NCBI RefSeq assembly: GCF_023534745.1
Contig: NZ_JAMHJQ010000009.1
Coordinates: 1 to 64,000 of the forward strand
DNA: 64,000 nt
Source: Streptomyces sp. 35G-GA-8
GTDB lineage: Bacteria > Actinomycetota > Actinomycetes > Streptomycetales > Streptomycetaceae
Reading direction: 5' to 3'
A model generated the notes under the pieces. The model made no database searches. It was not told where the DNA came from and saw only the letters and a list, made by a program, of their open reading frames with translations. Numbering within the stretch: the first letter of the stretch is position 1; each line of letters opens with the position of its first letter. A program made the translations under genes and the position numbers. Of this stretch, positions 40,900-49,742 are shown piece after piece.

Positions 40900-42117
40900 T
40901 CACATCCGCTCGATCCGCAGGTGCCGGGGACCCCGGAGGATCGGGCTGCGCCGGTAAGGCGGCGGGTCCTCGGACAGTTGGTAGCCCTCCAGACAAGGGA
41001 GCAGCGCGTTCAGGGCGATCTGGGCCTCCACGCGGGCCAGCGGCGCCCCGAAGCAGTTGTGGACGCCGCTGCCGAAGCCGAAGTGCTGGTTGTCCTCGCG
41101 GGTCGGGTCGAAGTGGTCCGGGTCGTCGAACCGCAGCGGGTCCCGGTTCCCCGCGGCGAGTACGAGGACCAGCGGGGCGCCCTCGGGGACGGTGACGTCC
41201 GCGACCTGGATGTCCGCCAGCGGGGTGCGCTGGGGGAGCAGGTGGACGGGCGGTTCGTAGCGCAGCAGTTCCTCGACCGCCCTGGGCATCAGTTCCGGCT
41301 TGTCCCGCAGGAGCCGGTAGGCGTCGGGGAAGCGCAGGAAGGTGAGCGCGCCGTTGCTGATGAGATTGACCGTCGTCTCGTGCCCGGCGATGAGCAGGAG
41401 GGTCCCGGTCGCCATCAGTTCGGCCCTGGTCAGCCGCCCGTCGGGGCCGATGTCGTGGACGAGCGCGGAGAGCATGTCGTCCGAGGGGTGGTCGCGGCGC
41501 TTGTCGGAGAGATCCCCGAGGTACTCCCCCATCGCCTCCCGGGCGTCCATGCCCGCGCTGCGGTAGTTGTCGTCGTACTTCCCCGGCTTCAGGTCGAGAC
41601 TGGCGATGATCTCGTTCGTCCACGCGCGGATCCGGGGCACGTCCTCGTGGGGCACACCGAGCAGCCGGCAGATCACGGTGACAGGGAGCGGGTACGCGAA
41701 CTCCTCGACGACATCGACGTGGTCCTTGTCCCGGAACGCGTCGATCAGTTCGTCGGAGATCCGGGTGATGTCCGCGCGCAGCGCGTCGATCCGGCCCGGG
41801 GTGTGGGGCGGCCCGAAGGGGCGCGTCGCGATGCGCCGCAGCCGGTCGTGCTCGGGGTCGTCGAGGCCGATGAAGGACGCCTGGGCGAGCCGTCTGACGG
41901 GCGGGACCGTGGCCGGGTCGGCACGGTTGCGGGTGTCCGAGCTGATCCGCGGATCATGGAGCAGTGCGGCGATCTCGTGGTACGTGCCGACGAGATAGGT
42001 GCCGTCGTTCTGCCGCGTCACCCCGTTCTCGCGGAGTTCGGCGTAGAGCGGATAGGGGTCGGCGCGGTTCGCGTAGTCGGTGATGCGCTGGTAGAGGGTG
42101 TCCGGGGACGGGGACAT
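40900..42117 (-). CDS. Cytochrome P450
   Basis: A 405-aa soluble bacterial P450. I-helix oxygen-binding AGHETT (244-249), K-helix ExxR (E283-R286) and the haem-ligand loop FGFGSGVHNCFG with Cys355 are all present. It hydroxylates an unknown small molecule. It is the last gene of an operon with ferredoxin and ferredoxin reductase, giving a full electron chain. The fold of the substrate-recognition loops cannot name the substrate. The stop lies near the end of repeat copy V. Confidence 0.95.
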   Translation of the reverse strand: MSPSPDTLYQRITDYANRADPYPLYAELRENGVTRQNDGTYLVGTYHEIAALLHDPRISSDTRNRADPATVPPVRRLAQASFIGLDDPEHDRLRRIATRPFGPPHTPGRIDALRADITRISDELIDAFRDKDHVDVVEEFAYPLPVTVICRLLGVPHEDVPRIRAWTNEIIASLDLKPGKYDDNYRSAGMDAREAMGEYLGDLSDKRRDHPSDDMLSALVHDIGPDGRLTRAELMATGTLLLIAGHETTVNLISNGALTFLRFPDAYRLLRDKPELMPRAVEELLRYEPPVHLLPQRTPLADIQVADVTVPEGAPLVLVLAAGNRDPLRFDDPDHFDPTREDNQHFGFGSGVHNCFGAPLARVEAQIALNALLPCLEGYQLSEDPPPYRRSPILRGPRHLRIERM

Positions 42118-42147
42118 GCGGGGGGCTCCTCAACGACGGTGGGCGGC

Positions 42148-43539
42148 TCAGCGACGGTGGGCGGCGGTCGGGATCGGTTCGTGCCGCACCACGGTCAGGC
42201 GCCGGTCCGGCAGATGGCCGGTGAGGGCCACGGTCGGTCCGTGCGAGAGCAGTTGGGGGTCCGGCACATCGGAGGGGACGGGCACCGCCGAGTCGGGCCG
42301 GTCGGCGGCGCCGGTCTCGGGGGGAAACGGCGCCGCCGTCTCGATGAGGTATTCGTAGTGCTCAAGCCACTTGGCCCGGTTCACCGTGACCGCCGCGGTG
42401 ATCCGTCCCCGGTAGCCGTAGACGGCGACGAGCCGGCGCTCCTGCAACGAGCCCTGGGCGATGACCACTTGGTCGGAGTAGGTCGGTACGCCGACGGACT
42501 TGATGTTGAGGCCGAACTGACTGGACCAGAAGGCGGGCACCGCCAGATGCGGACGCCTGTGCGGGCCCGTGCTGACCATGTTGTGGGCCGCCACCTCCGC
42601 CTGCGCGACCGCGTTGCCCCAGTGTTCGAGGGCCAGCATCTGGTACTCGAAGAGCGGATGCGGGAAGCGCGCCACGTCACCGGCGACGAAGACGTCGTCC
42701 GTGACGATCCCGTACATGTTGAACGCACGGCACCCCGCGTCGCAGGCCACGCCCCGGGGCCCGGCCGCCAGACCGGATTCGGCGAGCCATTCGGTGTTGC
42801 GTACCGCGCCCAGCGCGACCACGGCGACATCGGTCTCGATCCGGCTGCCGTCGGAGAACTCGGCGCCGATGAGCCGTCCGTCGCGGCCCTTCAGGGAGGT
42901 GACGGTCACGCCGCAGCGCAGATCGACGCCGTGCGCGCGCTGGAGCTTGGCGGCGAACGCGCCGACCGCGCCGCCGAGCGCCCCGACGAGCGGGGCGGGG
43001 CCGCGTTCGGCGACGGTCACCTCCAGGCCGCGTTCCCGGCAGGCGGAGGCGATCTCCGAGCCGGTGAACCCTGCGCCGATCACCAGGACCCGGCGCGGTC
43101 CGGCGTCGAGCCGCTGCGCGAGCTGTGCCGCGTCGTCGCTCGTACGCAGCATCAGTACGCCGTCCAGCCGGGCTTCCGCCGGGTCGGGCCAGGGGCGCGC
43201 CCGGGTTCCGGTGGCGATCAGCAGCCGGTCGAACGGCAGGAGTTCGCCGTCGGCGAGGATCACCCGCTTCTCGATCGGGTCGATCCCGCCGGCCCGTACG
43301 CCGAGCTTCCACCGCGCGTCCACCTCGCGGCGGCGCGGCAGCCCGAGGTCCTGCGCGCCCGCCCGCCCGAGCAGCACCTGTTTGGACAGCGGTGGCCTGT
43401 CGTACGGGGGGTGCGGTTCGTCCCCGACCAGCGTCAGCGGTCCGGTGAAGCCTTCGTCGCGCAGCGTCTCGGCGGCGCGCAGACCGGCCAGCGACGCGCC
43501 GACGATGACGATCCGGCCGTCCCACGGTTCACCGGTCAC
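42148..43539 (-). CDS. FAD-dependent ferredoxin reductase
   Basis: 463 aa. Two Rossmann sites: IVIVGASLAGLRAAETLRDE (FAD) and VLVIGAGFTGSEIASACRER (NADH); also the oxidoreductase signature RPPLSKQVLLG and VFVAGDVARFPHP. It passes electrons from NAD(P)H to the [3Fe-4S] ferredoxin encoded just upstream, whose stop it overlaps by 11 bp. The C terminus is about 50 aa longer than the family norm. Confidence 0.93.
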   Translation of the reverse strand: MTGEPWDGRIVIVGASLAGLRAAETLRDEGFTGPLTLVGDEPHPPYDRPPLSKQVLLGRAGAQDLGLPRRREVDARWKLGVRAGGIDPIEKRVILADGELLPFDRLLIATGTRARPWPDPAEARLDGVLMLRTSDDAAQLAQRLDAGPRRVLVIGAGFTGSEIASACRERGLEVTVAERGPAPLVGALGGAVGAFAAKLQRAHGVDLRCGVTVTSLKGRDGRLIGAEFSDGSRIETDVAVVALGAVRNTEWLAESGLAAGPRGVACDAGCRAFNMYGIVTDDVFVAGDVARFPHPLFEYQMLALEHWGNAVAQAEVAAHNMVSTGPHRRPHLAVPAFWSSQFGLNIKSVGVPTYSDQVVIAQGSLQERRLVAVYGYRGRITAAVTVNRAKWLEHYEYLIETAAPFPPETGAADRPDSAVPVPSDVPDPQLLSHGPTVALTGHLPDRRLTVVRHEPIPTAAHRR

Positions 43540-43738
43540 AGGGGCCCGCCCGCTCGCCGACGAGGATGGCCTGCACCGGACACGCCGCCGCGGCCCGGCG
43601 TACGTGTCCCCGCTGATCGTCGGGCACGGCCGGCGTGAACATCAGGGCCTCCTCGCCATGCAACTCGAACACCTGAGGGGCGAGGAACACGCACTGCGCG
43701 TACGCCTGGCAGCGGTTGAGGTCGACAACGATCTGCAT
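43529..43738 (-). CDS. [3Fe-4S] ferredoxin
   Basis: 69 aa. Cys10, Cys16 and Cys53 (CQAYAQC ... ACPVQAI) match actinobacterial P450 ferredoxins. Position 13, where a 4Fe cluster would have a fourth Cys, is Tyr. It carries electrons from the reductase to the P450. ATG 43738 follows a GGAG site. First gene of the three-gene operon. Confidence 0.95.
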   Translation of the reverse strand: MQIVVDLNRCQAYAQCVFLAPQVFELHGEEALMFTPAVPDDQRGHVRRAAAACPVQAILVGERAGPCDR

Positions 43739-43836
43739 CCCGGTCCACTCCTCCGCGCGCCGCCCGCCGACTCCGTCCTATGGCCTGCGGGGGAGCGGCG
43801 CGAGCGGTGGGGTGCCGATGGGGTGAGCGGGGCACC

Positions 43837-44439
43837 TCAAGGTTGTTCCCGGGACTCCCGGGGTTCTGGCGACTCTCGGGGTTCGCGGGTGTAGAGCCCG
43901 TAGAAGACCACGATGACCGTGGCCGCGCCGAACGCCAGTCCGATCCCCGAGCACAGCAGAACGCTGTGGTTGGTGAGGCTGTAGAGGAAGCCCATGCCCC
44001 CGCCGACGAGTACGCCCCAGGCCGCGGCGCGTACTTCACGCATCAGTCGGTGCTGTACGCGGACGAGGCCGAAGACCAGGAGGGCCGCGAGCGCGCCGGA
44101 GATCAGGGCCAGGGCGAGCTGTCCGAAGGTGGCGGGGCCGCCGCCCCGGGCGATGAACGACGCGTAGGCGCCGTAGGCGACGCCCAGCAGGAGGGAGTTC
44201 CCCACGAGGCGTGGCGAGACACGGTGCTCGTGCCGCCCCGAGTCCTGGGGGCGGGTGTCCCGTGCGCCCGGAGGCCGCTCGCCGCCGTACTTGGGGCCCT
44301 CGTACGCCGCGCCTTCGTGCCGCCCGCCTTCGTGGCGCGCTTCGTCGTGGCGCGTGTCCTCGTGCCGCGTGTCGTCGCGCCACGGGAGATGGGGCCTCAG
44401 TGTGCGATGCCGGGTGGGCGTCGGTGTCCGGGTCGCCAT
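43837..44439 (-). CDS. Membrane protein with His-rich N-terminal domain
   Basis: 200 aa. The first 75 residues are hydrophilic with a repeat RHEDTRHDEARHEGGRHEG that could bind metal. Four membrane segments follow (LVGNSLLLGVAYGAYASFIA, LALALISGALAALLVFGLV, AAAWGVLVGGGMGFLYSL, SGIGLAFGAATVIVVFYGLY). ATG 44439 has AGGAG 10 nt upstream. Unknown function; family not recognised. Confidence 0.75.
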   Translation of the reverse strand: MATRTPTPTRHRTLRPHLPWRDDTRHEDTRHDEARHEGGRHEGAAYEGPKYGGERPPGARDTRPQDSGRHEHRVSPRLVGNSLLLGVAYGAYASFIARGGGPATFGQLALALISGALAALLVFGLVRVQHRLMREVRAAAWGVLVGGGMGFLYSLTNHSVLLCSGIGLAFGAATVIVVFYGLYTREPRESPEPRESREQP

Positions 44440-44624
44440 GGCAGGGGGCTCCTTTCGTCGCACCCCCCCACGTCCGCCCCCGCCTCTCCAGGGCACACCC
44501 GCCCGCCCTACGCGTCAACCTCAGCGGGGGTGACGGGCCGCGCGCTCTCACCGGGCCCACGCACTCTCACCGGGTCGGCGGCGCACCGCTCGCGTCCGTC
44601 GCCCCGTACCCGTTCCCTTGAGGA

Positions 44625-45503
44625 GTGCGGACCTACCTCTCCACGGCGCTGATCGTCCTGCTGACGGTCCTCGCCCCGCTGAGCGCGGTCGCGGCCTGGG
44701 TCGATCTGGAGATCGGCGACACCGACCGCTTCGTCTCCACCATGGCGCCGCTCGCCTCCGATCCGGACGTACAGAACGCCGTCGCCGACCGGATCACCGA
44801 CGAGGTGCTGACCGAGGTCCCTGTGGGGCCGCTCCTTCAGGAAGGGGTACGCGGTCTGCTGCACGACGCGGTGCTGTCGTTCGAGACCACCAATGCCTTC
44901 AAGAACGCGTGGAAGACGGCGACCCGCGCCGCCCACGCCACCGCGGAACACGCGCTGACCAGCGGCGGCGGCAATGCCGTGACGATCGATCTGGCGCCCA
45001 TCACCGCGCGGGTCAAGAAGCAGCTGACCGACGACAGCGTGCCCTACGCCAACCGGATCCCCGTGCGGCATACGCAGATCATCGTCCTGGAGGCCAACGG
45101 ACTCGGGATCTGGCGCGAGGTCGCCCAGGGGCTGCGCGCGGCGGGGATCTGGCCCGCCGTCGGCACACTGGCCCTCAGCGGCGCGGCCGTGCTGCTCGCC
45201 GTCCACCGGCGCCGCGCGCTCATCGGCACCGGTCTCGCGTACGCGGCCGGTGCGGCGCTGCTGTTCATCGTGGTCGCCGTGGCGCGCGGGTCGATCCTCC
45301 AGGACCTGCCGGACAACGGGGACAGGTCGGCCGCCGCCGCCATCTTCGACGCGTTGACCGCCTCGTTGCGTACGGCGGGCTGGTGCGTGCTCGCCTGCGG
45401 ACTCGCCCTGAGCCTCGGTGCCTGGCTGAGCGGCCGGTTATCCCGGGCTCCGCACGCGCCGCATATCGCTTCCAGCACCCCGCGCAGCTCGTCCCCCGTC
45501 TGA
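44625..45503 (+). CDS. Integral membrane protein, unknown function
   Basis: 292 aa. Signal-anchor (YLSTALIVLLTVLAPLSAVA), an extracytoplasmic domain (IGDTDRFVSTMAPLASDPDV and following) and three C-terminal helices. Such actinobacterial proteins share the DTDRFV(S/A)TMAPLA segment. The start is doubtful: GAGGA directly abuts GTG 44625, too close for normal initiation. It may be expressed from a leader or a nearby alternative start. Confidence 0.75.
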   Translation: MRTYLSTALIVLLTVLAPLSAVAAWVDLEIGDTDRFVSTMAPLASDPDVQNAVADRITDEVLTEVPVGPLLQEGVRGLLHDAVLSFETTNAFKNAWKTATRAAHATAEHALTSGGGNAVTIDLAPITARVKKQLTDDSVPYANRIPVRHTQIIVLEANGLGIWREVAQGLRAAGIWPAVGTLALSGAAVLLAVHRRRALIGTGLAYAAGAALLFIVVAVARGSILQDLPDNGDRSAAAAIFDALTASLRTAGWCVLACGLALSLGAWLSGRLSRAPHAPHIASSTPRSSSPV

Positions 45504-45575
45504 CTTTACGAAATCTTTATGCTGATCCCACCCGACCGAATGTCCCTTTTGCGGCATTTGGAGCACCATGGGGTT

Positions 45576-46100
45576 ATGAGCCAGAACACAGCACAGAGGC
45601 CCCCCACCACGGGCATGGGCACAGGTACGGGCACAGGAACAGGCATGGGCACCGGCACAGGCACCGGAGCAGGTACCGGCGCGCATACCGGCGCACATGC
45701 GGAAAGGAAGGCAGCCTGGGCTACTGGCGGTAGCTTCTTCGCCGGTGTTCTCATGCTGGTCGCGGGAGCGGTAGACATCCTTCAGGGCGTGGCGGCCGTA
45801 CGGCACGACGCGGTGTTCAACGCGGTCACCGGCTACGCCTACGACTTCAACCTCAGCTCCTGGGGCTGGATCCACGTAGCCCTCGGAATCCTGATCGCCG
45901 CCACTGGACTGGCCATTCTCATGCGCGTCCCGATGGCCAGGTACTTCGGAATAGGGGTGGCGGCGCTCTATCTGGTCGCGCAGTTCATGTACCTGCCGTA
46001 CGCGCCGATCTGGGCGATCGTCGGCATGGCGCTGGCGGCGTTCGTGATCTGGGCACTGACCACGGATCGCGCGACGTCCTGGGCGGGCAACAGAACCTGA
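45576..46100 (+). CDS. DUF7144-like four-helix membrane protein
   Basis: 174 aa. An N-terminal Gly/Thr repeat (GTGTGTGMGTGTGTGAGTG, encoded by a GGCACAGG-type repeat) precedes a membrane domain: SFFAGVLMLVAGAVDILQGV, the NLSSWGWIHVALGILIAATG signature, then two further helices. Function unknown. ATG 45576 was chosen by family length; an upstream ATG at 45519 is possible. Confidence 0.85.
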   Translation: MSQNTAQRPPTTGMGTGTGTGTGMGTGTGTGAGTGAHTGAHAERKAAWATGGSFFAGVLMLVAGAVDILQGVAAVRHDAVFNAVTGYAYDFNLSSWGWIHVALGILIAATGLAILMRVPMARYFGIGVAALYLVAQFMYLPYAPIWAIVGMALAAFVIWALTTDRATSWAGNRT

Positions 46101-46158
46101 GGGGCCGACCCCTCCCACCCGCCGAACCGACCACCCGACCACCCGACCACGCAACGTC

Positions 46159-46204
46159 CGCGTATACGGGCACAGCGGCTCTCGCTCCTGTGCCCGTATA
46201 CGCG
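46159..46204. terminator. 17-bp perfect inverted repeat, probable terminator
   Basis: CGCGTATACGGGCACAG (46159-46175) pairs perfectly with CTGTGCCCGTATACGCG (46188-46204) around a 12-nt loop, between the DUF7144-like and DUF2630 genes. Strong enough to terminate; its position just before the next gene also allows a regulatory role. Confidence 0.75.
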
Positions 46205-46254
46205 TGCGTGACGTACGAGGTGCGAGGGTGCCGCGCGAGCGCGAGGATCGAACC

Positions 46255-46524
46255 ATGAACGCAGCCAGCAACGCCGCCGGCAAGAACGACGAGATCCTCG
46301 ACAACATCGGCGCACTCGTCGCGGAGGAACGGGCCCTGCGCGCACGCTCGTCAGAGAAGCTCGGGCTCGGCGCCGACGAACAGGCGCGGCTGCGCTCCGT
46401 CGAGATCCAGCTCGACCAGTGCTGGGATCTGCTGCGGCAGCGGCGCGCCAAGTCGGAGTTCGGCGAGGACCCCGACGAGGCGGCGGTACGGCCCCCGGGC
46501 GAGGTCGAGGGCTACCAGGGCTGA
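46255..46524 (+). CDS. DUF2630 family protein
   Basis: 89 aa, helical, cytoplasmic. The C-terminal signature QLDQCWDLLRQRRAKSEFGE, DPDEAAVRPPGEVEGY is diagnostic. Function unknown. GAGGA lies 7 nt before ATG 46255. Confidence 0.92.
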   Translation: MNAASNAAGKNDEILDNIGALVAEERALRARSSEKLGLGADEQARLRSVEIQLDQCWDLLRQRRAKSEFGEDPDEAAVRPPGEVEGYQG

Positions 46525-46548
46525 AGCCGCCCCGCCTCCATGTGAGCC

Positions 46549-48663
46549 ATGGGAGCCACGGGAGACACGGGAGCCATGGGAGACAGCCGAAACCCGACGC
46601 GGAAACCCCGGCCCGCGAGCCGCCCGCTCAGGCGGCGCCTGTCCGGGCGCCTGCGACCGGCCTCCCATCTGGCCCCGCCCGAATGGCTGCTCGCCGGGCT
46701 GCGCCCGCAGTCCGCCCCCATCCCCTGGGCCGCCGTCGCCCGCGCGTCCGTCGCCCTGACCGTGCCCCTGGCCGCGGGGCTCGCCATGGGCGCCCCCGAC
46801 TACGGCGCGCTCGTCTCGTTGGGCGCGCTGCTCGCGGTCGCCGGCCGCGCCGCGGACGCGTACCGGATGCGGATCCTCACCATCGGGGTCCCCCAGTTCT
46901 TCGGCGCCCTCGGCGTCACGCTCGGCACGCTCGTCTACGGCCACGGATGGGTCGCCGTCGGGGTACTGACCGTGGTCGCGCTCGTCTCCGGGATGATCTC
47001 CTCGATCGGCGCGGTGGCCTCGTCCGCCGGGCTGCTGCTCCTGCTCGACGCGGTGATCGGCGCGGGACTGCCGCTGCCCCAGCCCTGGTGGAAGCCCCCG
47101 CTGCTGTTCGTTCTCGGCGGGCTGTTCGTCCTCGCGCTCTCGCTGCTCGCCTGGCCGCTGCGCCGCGGGGTGCCGGAACGGACCGCCGTGGCCGCGACGT
47201 ACCGCGCGGTGGCCGATCTGCTGGAGGCGGCCGGCCGTACCGAGAACGCGAAGGGAAACACGTACGACGCCGAACGGCTGGCCGTCACCGAATCCCTCAA
47301 CCACTCCTACGACCTCGTCCTCGCCCGCCGCGCCCGCGAACACGGCCGTTCCAGGCCGCTCGTACGGCTGCTCGCGCAGCTCAATGTGATCATCCCGCTG
47401 ATCGAGGCCGCGCCCGCCGCCCGGCTGCGCGACCGACCGCTGCCCGCCGCGATCCCGGCCGCCGTGCGGGAGTTGGCGGACGCGGTCGCCATGGGCCGTA
47501 CCGAAGGCCCGCCGCCGGCGCCGCCCGACCTGCCCGCGCCCGACGACCGGTGTGCGCGCGCCGTCGACACCGCGCTGCGGCACGCGTTCGCCGTGGTGCA
47601 CCGCCCCGACATCCACAACGACCCCGGCGCCGCCTACGTCGGTGTCGACACCGACGACCGGCTCGGCCGCCCCGCCCCGCTGTGGGTCCGCGCCCGCCGC
47701 GGCGGGCGCAACATCCTGCTCTCCGAGGCGTCCTGGCGCTACGGGCTGCGCCTCGCGCTCTGTATCGGCCTCGCCCAGGCGCTGGTGTCGCTCATCCCCG
47801 TACCCCGCTCGTACTGGGTGGCGCTCACCGTCACGTTCATCCTCAAACCGGACTTCGGCTCGGTCTTCTCGCGCGCCCTGCTGCGCGCGCTCGGCACGGT
47901 GCTCGGTCTCGTCACCTCCGCCGCGATCCTGGCGGCGGTGCCGCTCGGCTGGTGGGACGTGGCGATCATGCCCGTCATCGCGGGGCTGATCCCGGCGTTC
48001 TCCGCGAAGGGGTACGCGTTCCAGACGGCGGCCATCACGCCGGTGATCCTGCTGATCTCCGACATCCTCAATCACGAGGGTTTCGAACTCGTGATCCCGC
48101 GCCTGGTCGACAGCATGGTGGGCTGTGCGATCGCCCTGATCGTGGGCTATCTGCTCTGGCCGGAGAGCTGGCGCAGCCGGATCGGGCACCGGCTCGCGGA
48201 CACGGTCGAGGACACGGCGGAGTATGTGCGCAGCGCGTTCGTGTACGGGCCCGACCAAGGCGAACGCGCCCGCATGCGGCGCCGTCTCTACCGCGATCTG
48301 TCCGTCGTACGCAGCGAATTCCAGCGCGCCGTGACCGAGCCGCCGCCCACCGGGACGCGCGCCGCGGCGTGGCTGCCGCTGGTCGTCGCGGTGGAACGCG
48401 TCGTGGACGCGACGACGGCGGCCCGGGTACGCGTCGACTACGGCGCCGAGCCGCCCACCCCGGCCGAGATCGCCGGCGTCGAGCGCCAGCTGCGGGAGCT
48501 GGCGGCCGGGGTGCGGTCGAGCGAGGTCCTGGTGGAGGTACGGACCGAGCCGCCGCCCGGCGACGAGAAGAGCGTCCTGGCTCCACTGCGCCAGGAGGTA
48601 CGGGCGGCGCTGGCGATCGCCTCTCCACAGCGCGGGACCGATCTCATTGACCGGACGTCCTGA
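46549..48663 (+). CDS. FUSC family membrane protein (aromatic acid exporter-like)
   Basis: 704 aa. Two blocks of about five membrane helices (residues 65-190 and 395-535) separated and followed by soluble helical domains, the duplicated FUSC/YccS plan. The second block has SYWVALTVTFILKPDFGSVF, the conserved FUSC segment. It may export small organic acids. ATG 46549 lacks a ribosome site; ATG 46576 is nearly as good. Its 3' end overlaps the convergent ATPase gene by 20 bp. Confidence 0.9.
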   Translation: MGATGDTGAMGDSRNPTRKPRPASRPLRRRLSGRLRPASHLAPPEWLLAGLRPQSAPIPWAAVARASVALTVPLAAGLAMGAPDYGALVSLGALLAVAGRAADAYRMRILTIGVPQFFGALGVTLGTLVYGHGWVAVGVLTVVALVSGMISSIGAVASSAGLLLLLDAVIGAGLPLPQPWWKPPLLFVLGGLFVLALSLLAWPLRRGVPERTAVAATYRAVADLLEAAGRTENAKGNTYDAERLAVTESLNHSYDLVLARRAREHGRSRPLVRLLAQLNVIIPLIEAAPAARLRDRPLPAAIPAAVRELADAVAMGRTEGPPPAPPDLPAPDDRCARAVDTALRHAFAVVHRPDIHNDPGAAYVGVDTDDRLGRPAPLWVRARRGGRNILLSEASWRYGLRLALCIGLAQALVSLIPVPRSYWVALTVTFILKPDFGSVFSRALLRALGTVLGLVTSAAILAAVPLGWWDVAIMPVIAGLIPAFSAKGYAFQTAAITPVILLISDILNHEGFELVIPRLVDSMVGCAIALIVGYLLWPESWRSRIGHRLADTVEDTAEYVRSAFVYGPDQGERARMRRRLYRDLSVVRSEFQRAVTEPPPTGTRAAAWLPLVVAVERVVDATTAARVRVDYGAEPPTPAEIAGVERQLRELAAGVRSSEVLVEVRTEPPPGDEKSVLAPLRQEVRAALAIASPQRGTDLIDRTS

Positions 48664-49090
48664 GGGATCTCTCGGGCACTTTCAGCGTCACCCAGACCCG
48701 CTTCCCGGGGCCCCGCCTGGGCGCCACACCCCAGTCGTCGGCGAGCGCGGCCACCAGCGCGAGCCCCCGCCCGCACTCGTCCTCCAGGTCGGGGGTGCGT
48801 GGACGCGGCAGATAGTCCCCGGCGTCCTCGACCTCCAGCCTGAGCAGCCCCTCTGCCCGCTCCAGGGTGACGGCGATCTCCCGGCCGGGCGGGCTGCCGT
48901 GGCGCAGCGCGTTGGTGACGAGCTCGGAGAGCAGGAGGGCGGCGGTCTCGCCGGGGTCTCCGGCCAGACCGACTTTCGTCTGAAGAACTTCGCGGGCCCG
49001 GCCGACGCTACGGGGGTGACTGGGGAGGCGGAACATGAAGCGCTGTGTGTGCTGGTGCTGCTGGTCGCGCTGTTCACCGTCGTGGTTCAT
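48644..49090 (-). CDS. ATP-binding protein, HATPase_c fold (anti-sigma/RsbW-like)
   Basis: 148 aa. N-box: TAALLLSELVTNALRHGSPP; G1: LEVEDAGDYLPRPR; G2: CGRGLALVAALADDWGV. A stand-alone GHKL ATPase like 28109-28603. ATG 49090 is preceded by the palindromic GGGAAGGTCCTTCCC, which contains the ribosome site and could be an RNA hairpin hiding it. A His/Gln-rich N terminus (QRDQQHQHTQR) is unusual. Confidence 0.9.
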   Translation of the reverse strand: MNHDGEQRDQQHQHTQRFMFRLPSHPRSVGRAREVLQTKVGLAGDPGETAALLLSELVTNALRHGSPPGREIAVTLERAEGLLRLEVEDAGDYLPRPRTPDLEDECGRGLALVAALADDWGVAPRRGPGKRVWVTLKVPERSLRTSGQ

Positions 49091-49192
49091 GGGAAGGACC
49101 TTCCCTCTGGTGCGGGTTTTACTTTCCGTGCACCAAAGGTGACTGTGTGCAGCTAAACTCACTCATTCGCTGACAGTTCCGAACCCGGACGG

Positions 49193-49600
49193 TCAGCCCT
49201 GGAACCACTGGTCCTGGACCCTGTCCTGAAGCCGGTCGAGCTCCCTGCGGTCGCGCTTCGTCGGGCGGCCCGTCCCCCGGTCCCGCAGGGCGATGGGGAC
49301 GGTCAGTTCGCGCGGCGGGGGCGGCGGGCTGTTGTCCACGTAGCACTCCACGGCGACCGGCGCGCCCACCCGCTTCTTCACGATGCGCGAGACCACCACG
49401 ACCCGGTCGCGGGCCGCGTGGCGCAGCCGGACCTCGTCGCCCGGCTTGATCGCGTACGCGGGCTTGACCCGCTCGCCGTTGACGCGGACGTGGCCGCCGC
49501 GGCAGGCTGCGGCGGCCTGGGAGCGGGTCTTGGTGAGCCGTACGGACCAGATCCAGGAGTCGACCCGTGCGGTCCCGGTGTCCGAAGCCTCGGAAGTCAT
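49193..49600 (-). CDS. S4-domain RNA-binding protein (Hsp15-like)
   Basis: 135 aa. S4 domain: RVDSWIWSVRLTKTRSQAAA, CRGGHVRVNGERVKPAYAIK and GDEVRLRHAARDRVVVVSRI. E. coli Hsp15 (HslR) rescues stalled 50S subunits; the same role is likely but unproven here. TACCCT ends 6 nt before ATG 49600, with no Shine-Dalgarno, suggesting a leaderless transcript. Confidence 0.9.
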   Translation of the reverse strand: MTSEASDTGTARVDSWIWSVRLTKTRSQAAAACRGGHVRVNGERVKPAYAIKPGDEVRLRHAARDRVVVVSRIVKKRVGAPVAVECYVDNSPPPPPRELTVPIALRDRGTGRPTKRDRRELDRLQDRVQDQWFQG

Positions 49601-49684
49601 ACATCGAGGGTAAGCGCGGACGGCCCCGCCGCTCCCCCCATTTGTCGTCGACCGAGTCTGTCGTCGACCGGGCTGAAACGCCGA

Positions 49685-49720
49685 GCGGGGTGACGCCGGT
49701 CCGAGACGGCGCCACCCCGC
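49685..49720 (-). terminator. Terminator hairpin downstream of phoX
   Basis: GCGGGGTG-A-CGCCG (49685-49698) pairs with CGGCG-C-CACCCCGC (49707-49720), loop 8 nt, one mismatch. It lies 22 bp beyond the phoX stop. Confidence 0.75.
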
Positions 49721-49742
49721 GGTCGGGTCAGGTCAGTCGGCG

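Noticed and set aside
40921-43638. 905-residue open frame on the plus strand
   Set aside because: It is antisense to the P450/reductase/ferredoxin genes, whose motifs and ribosome sites are unambiguous. Long antisense frames are expected in GC-rich DNA.
46351-48258. 635-residue open frame on the minus strand
   Set aside because: Antisense shadow of DUF2630 and FUSC; Arg/Gly/Gln-rich with no domain.
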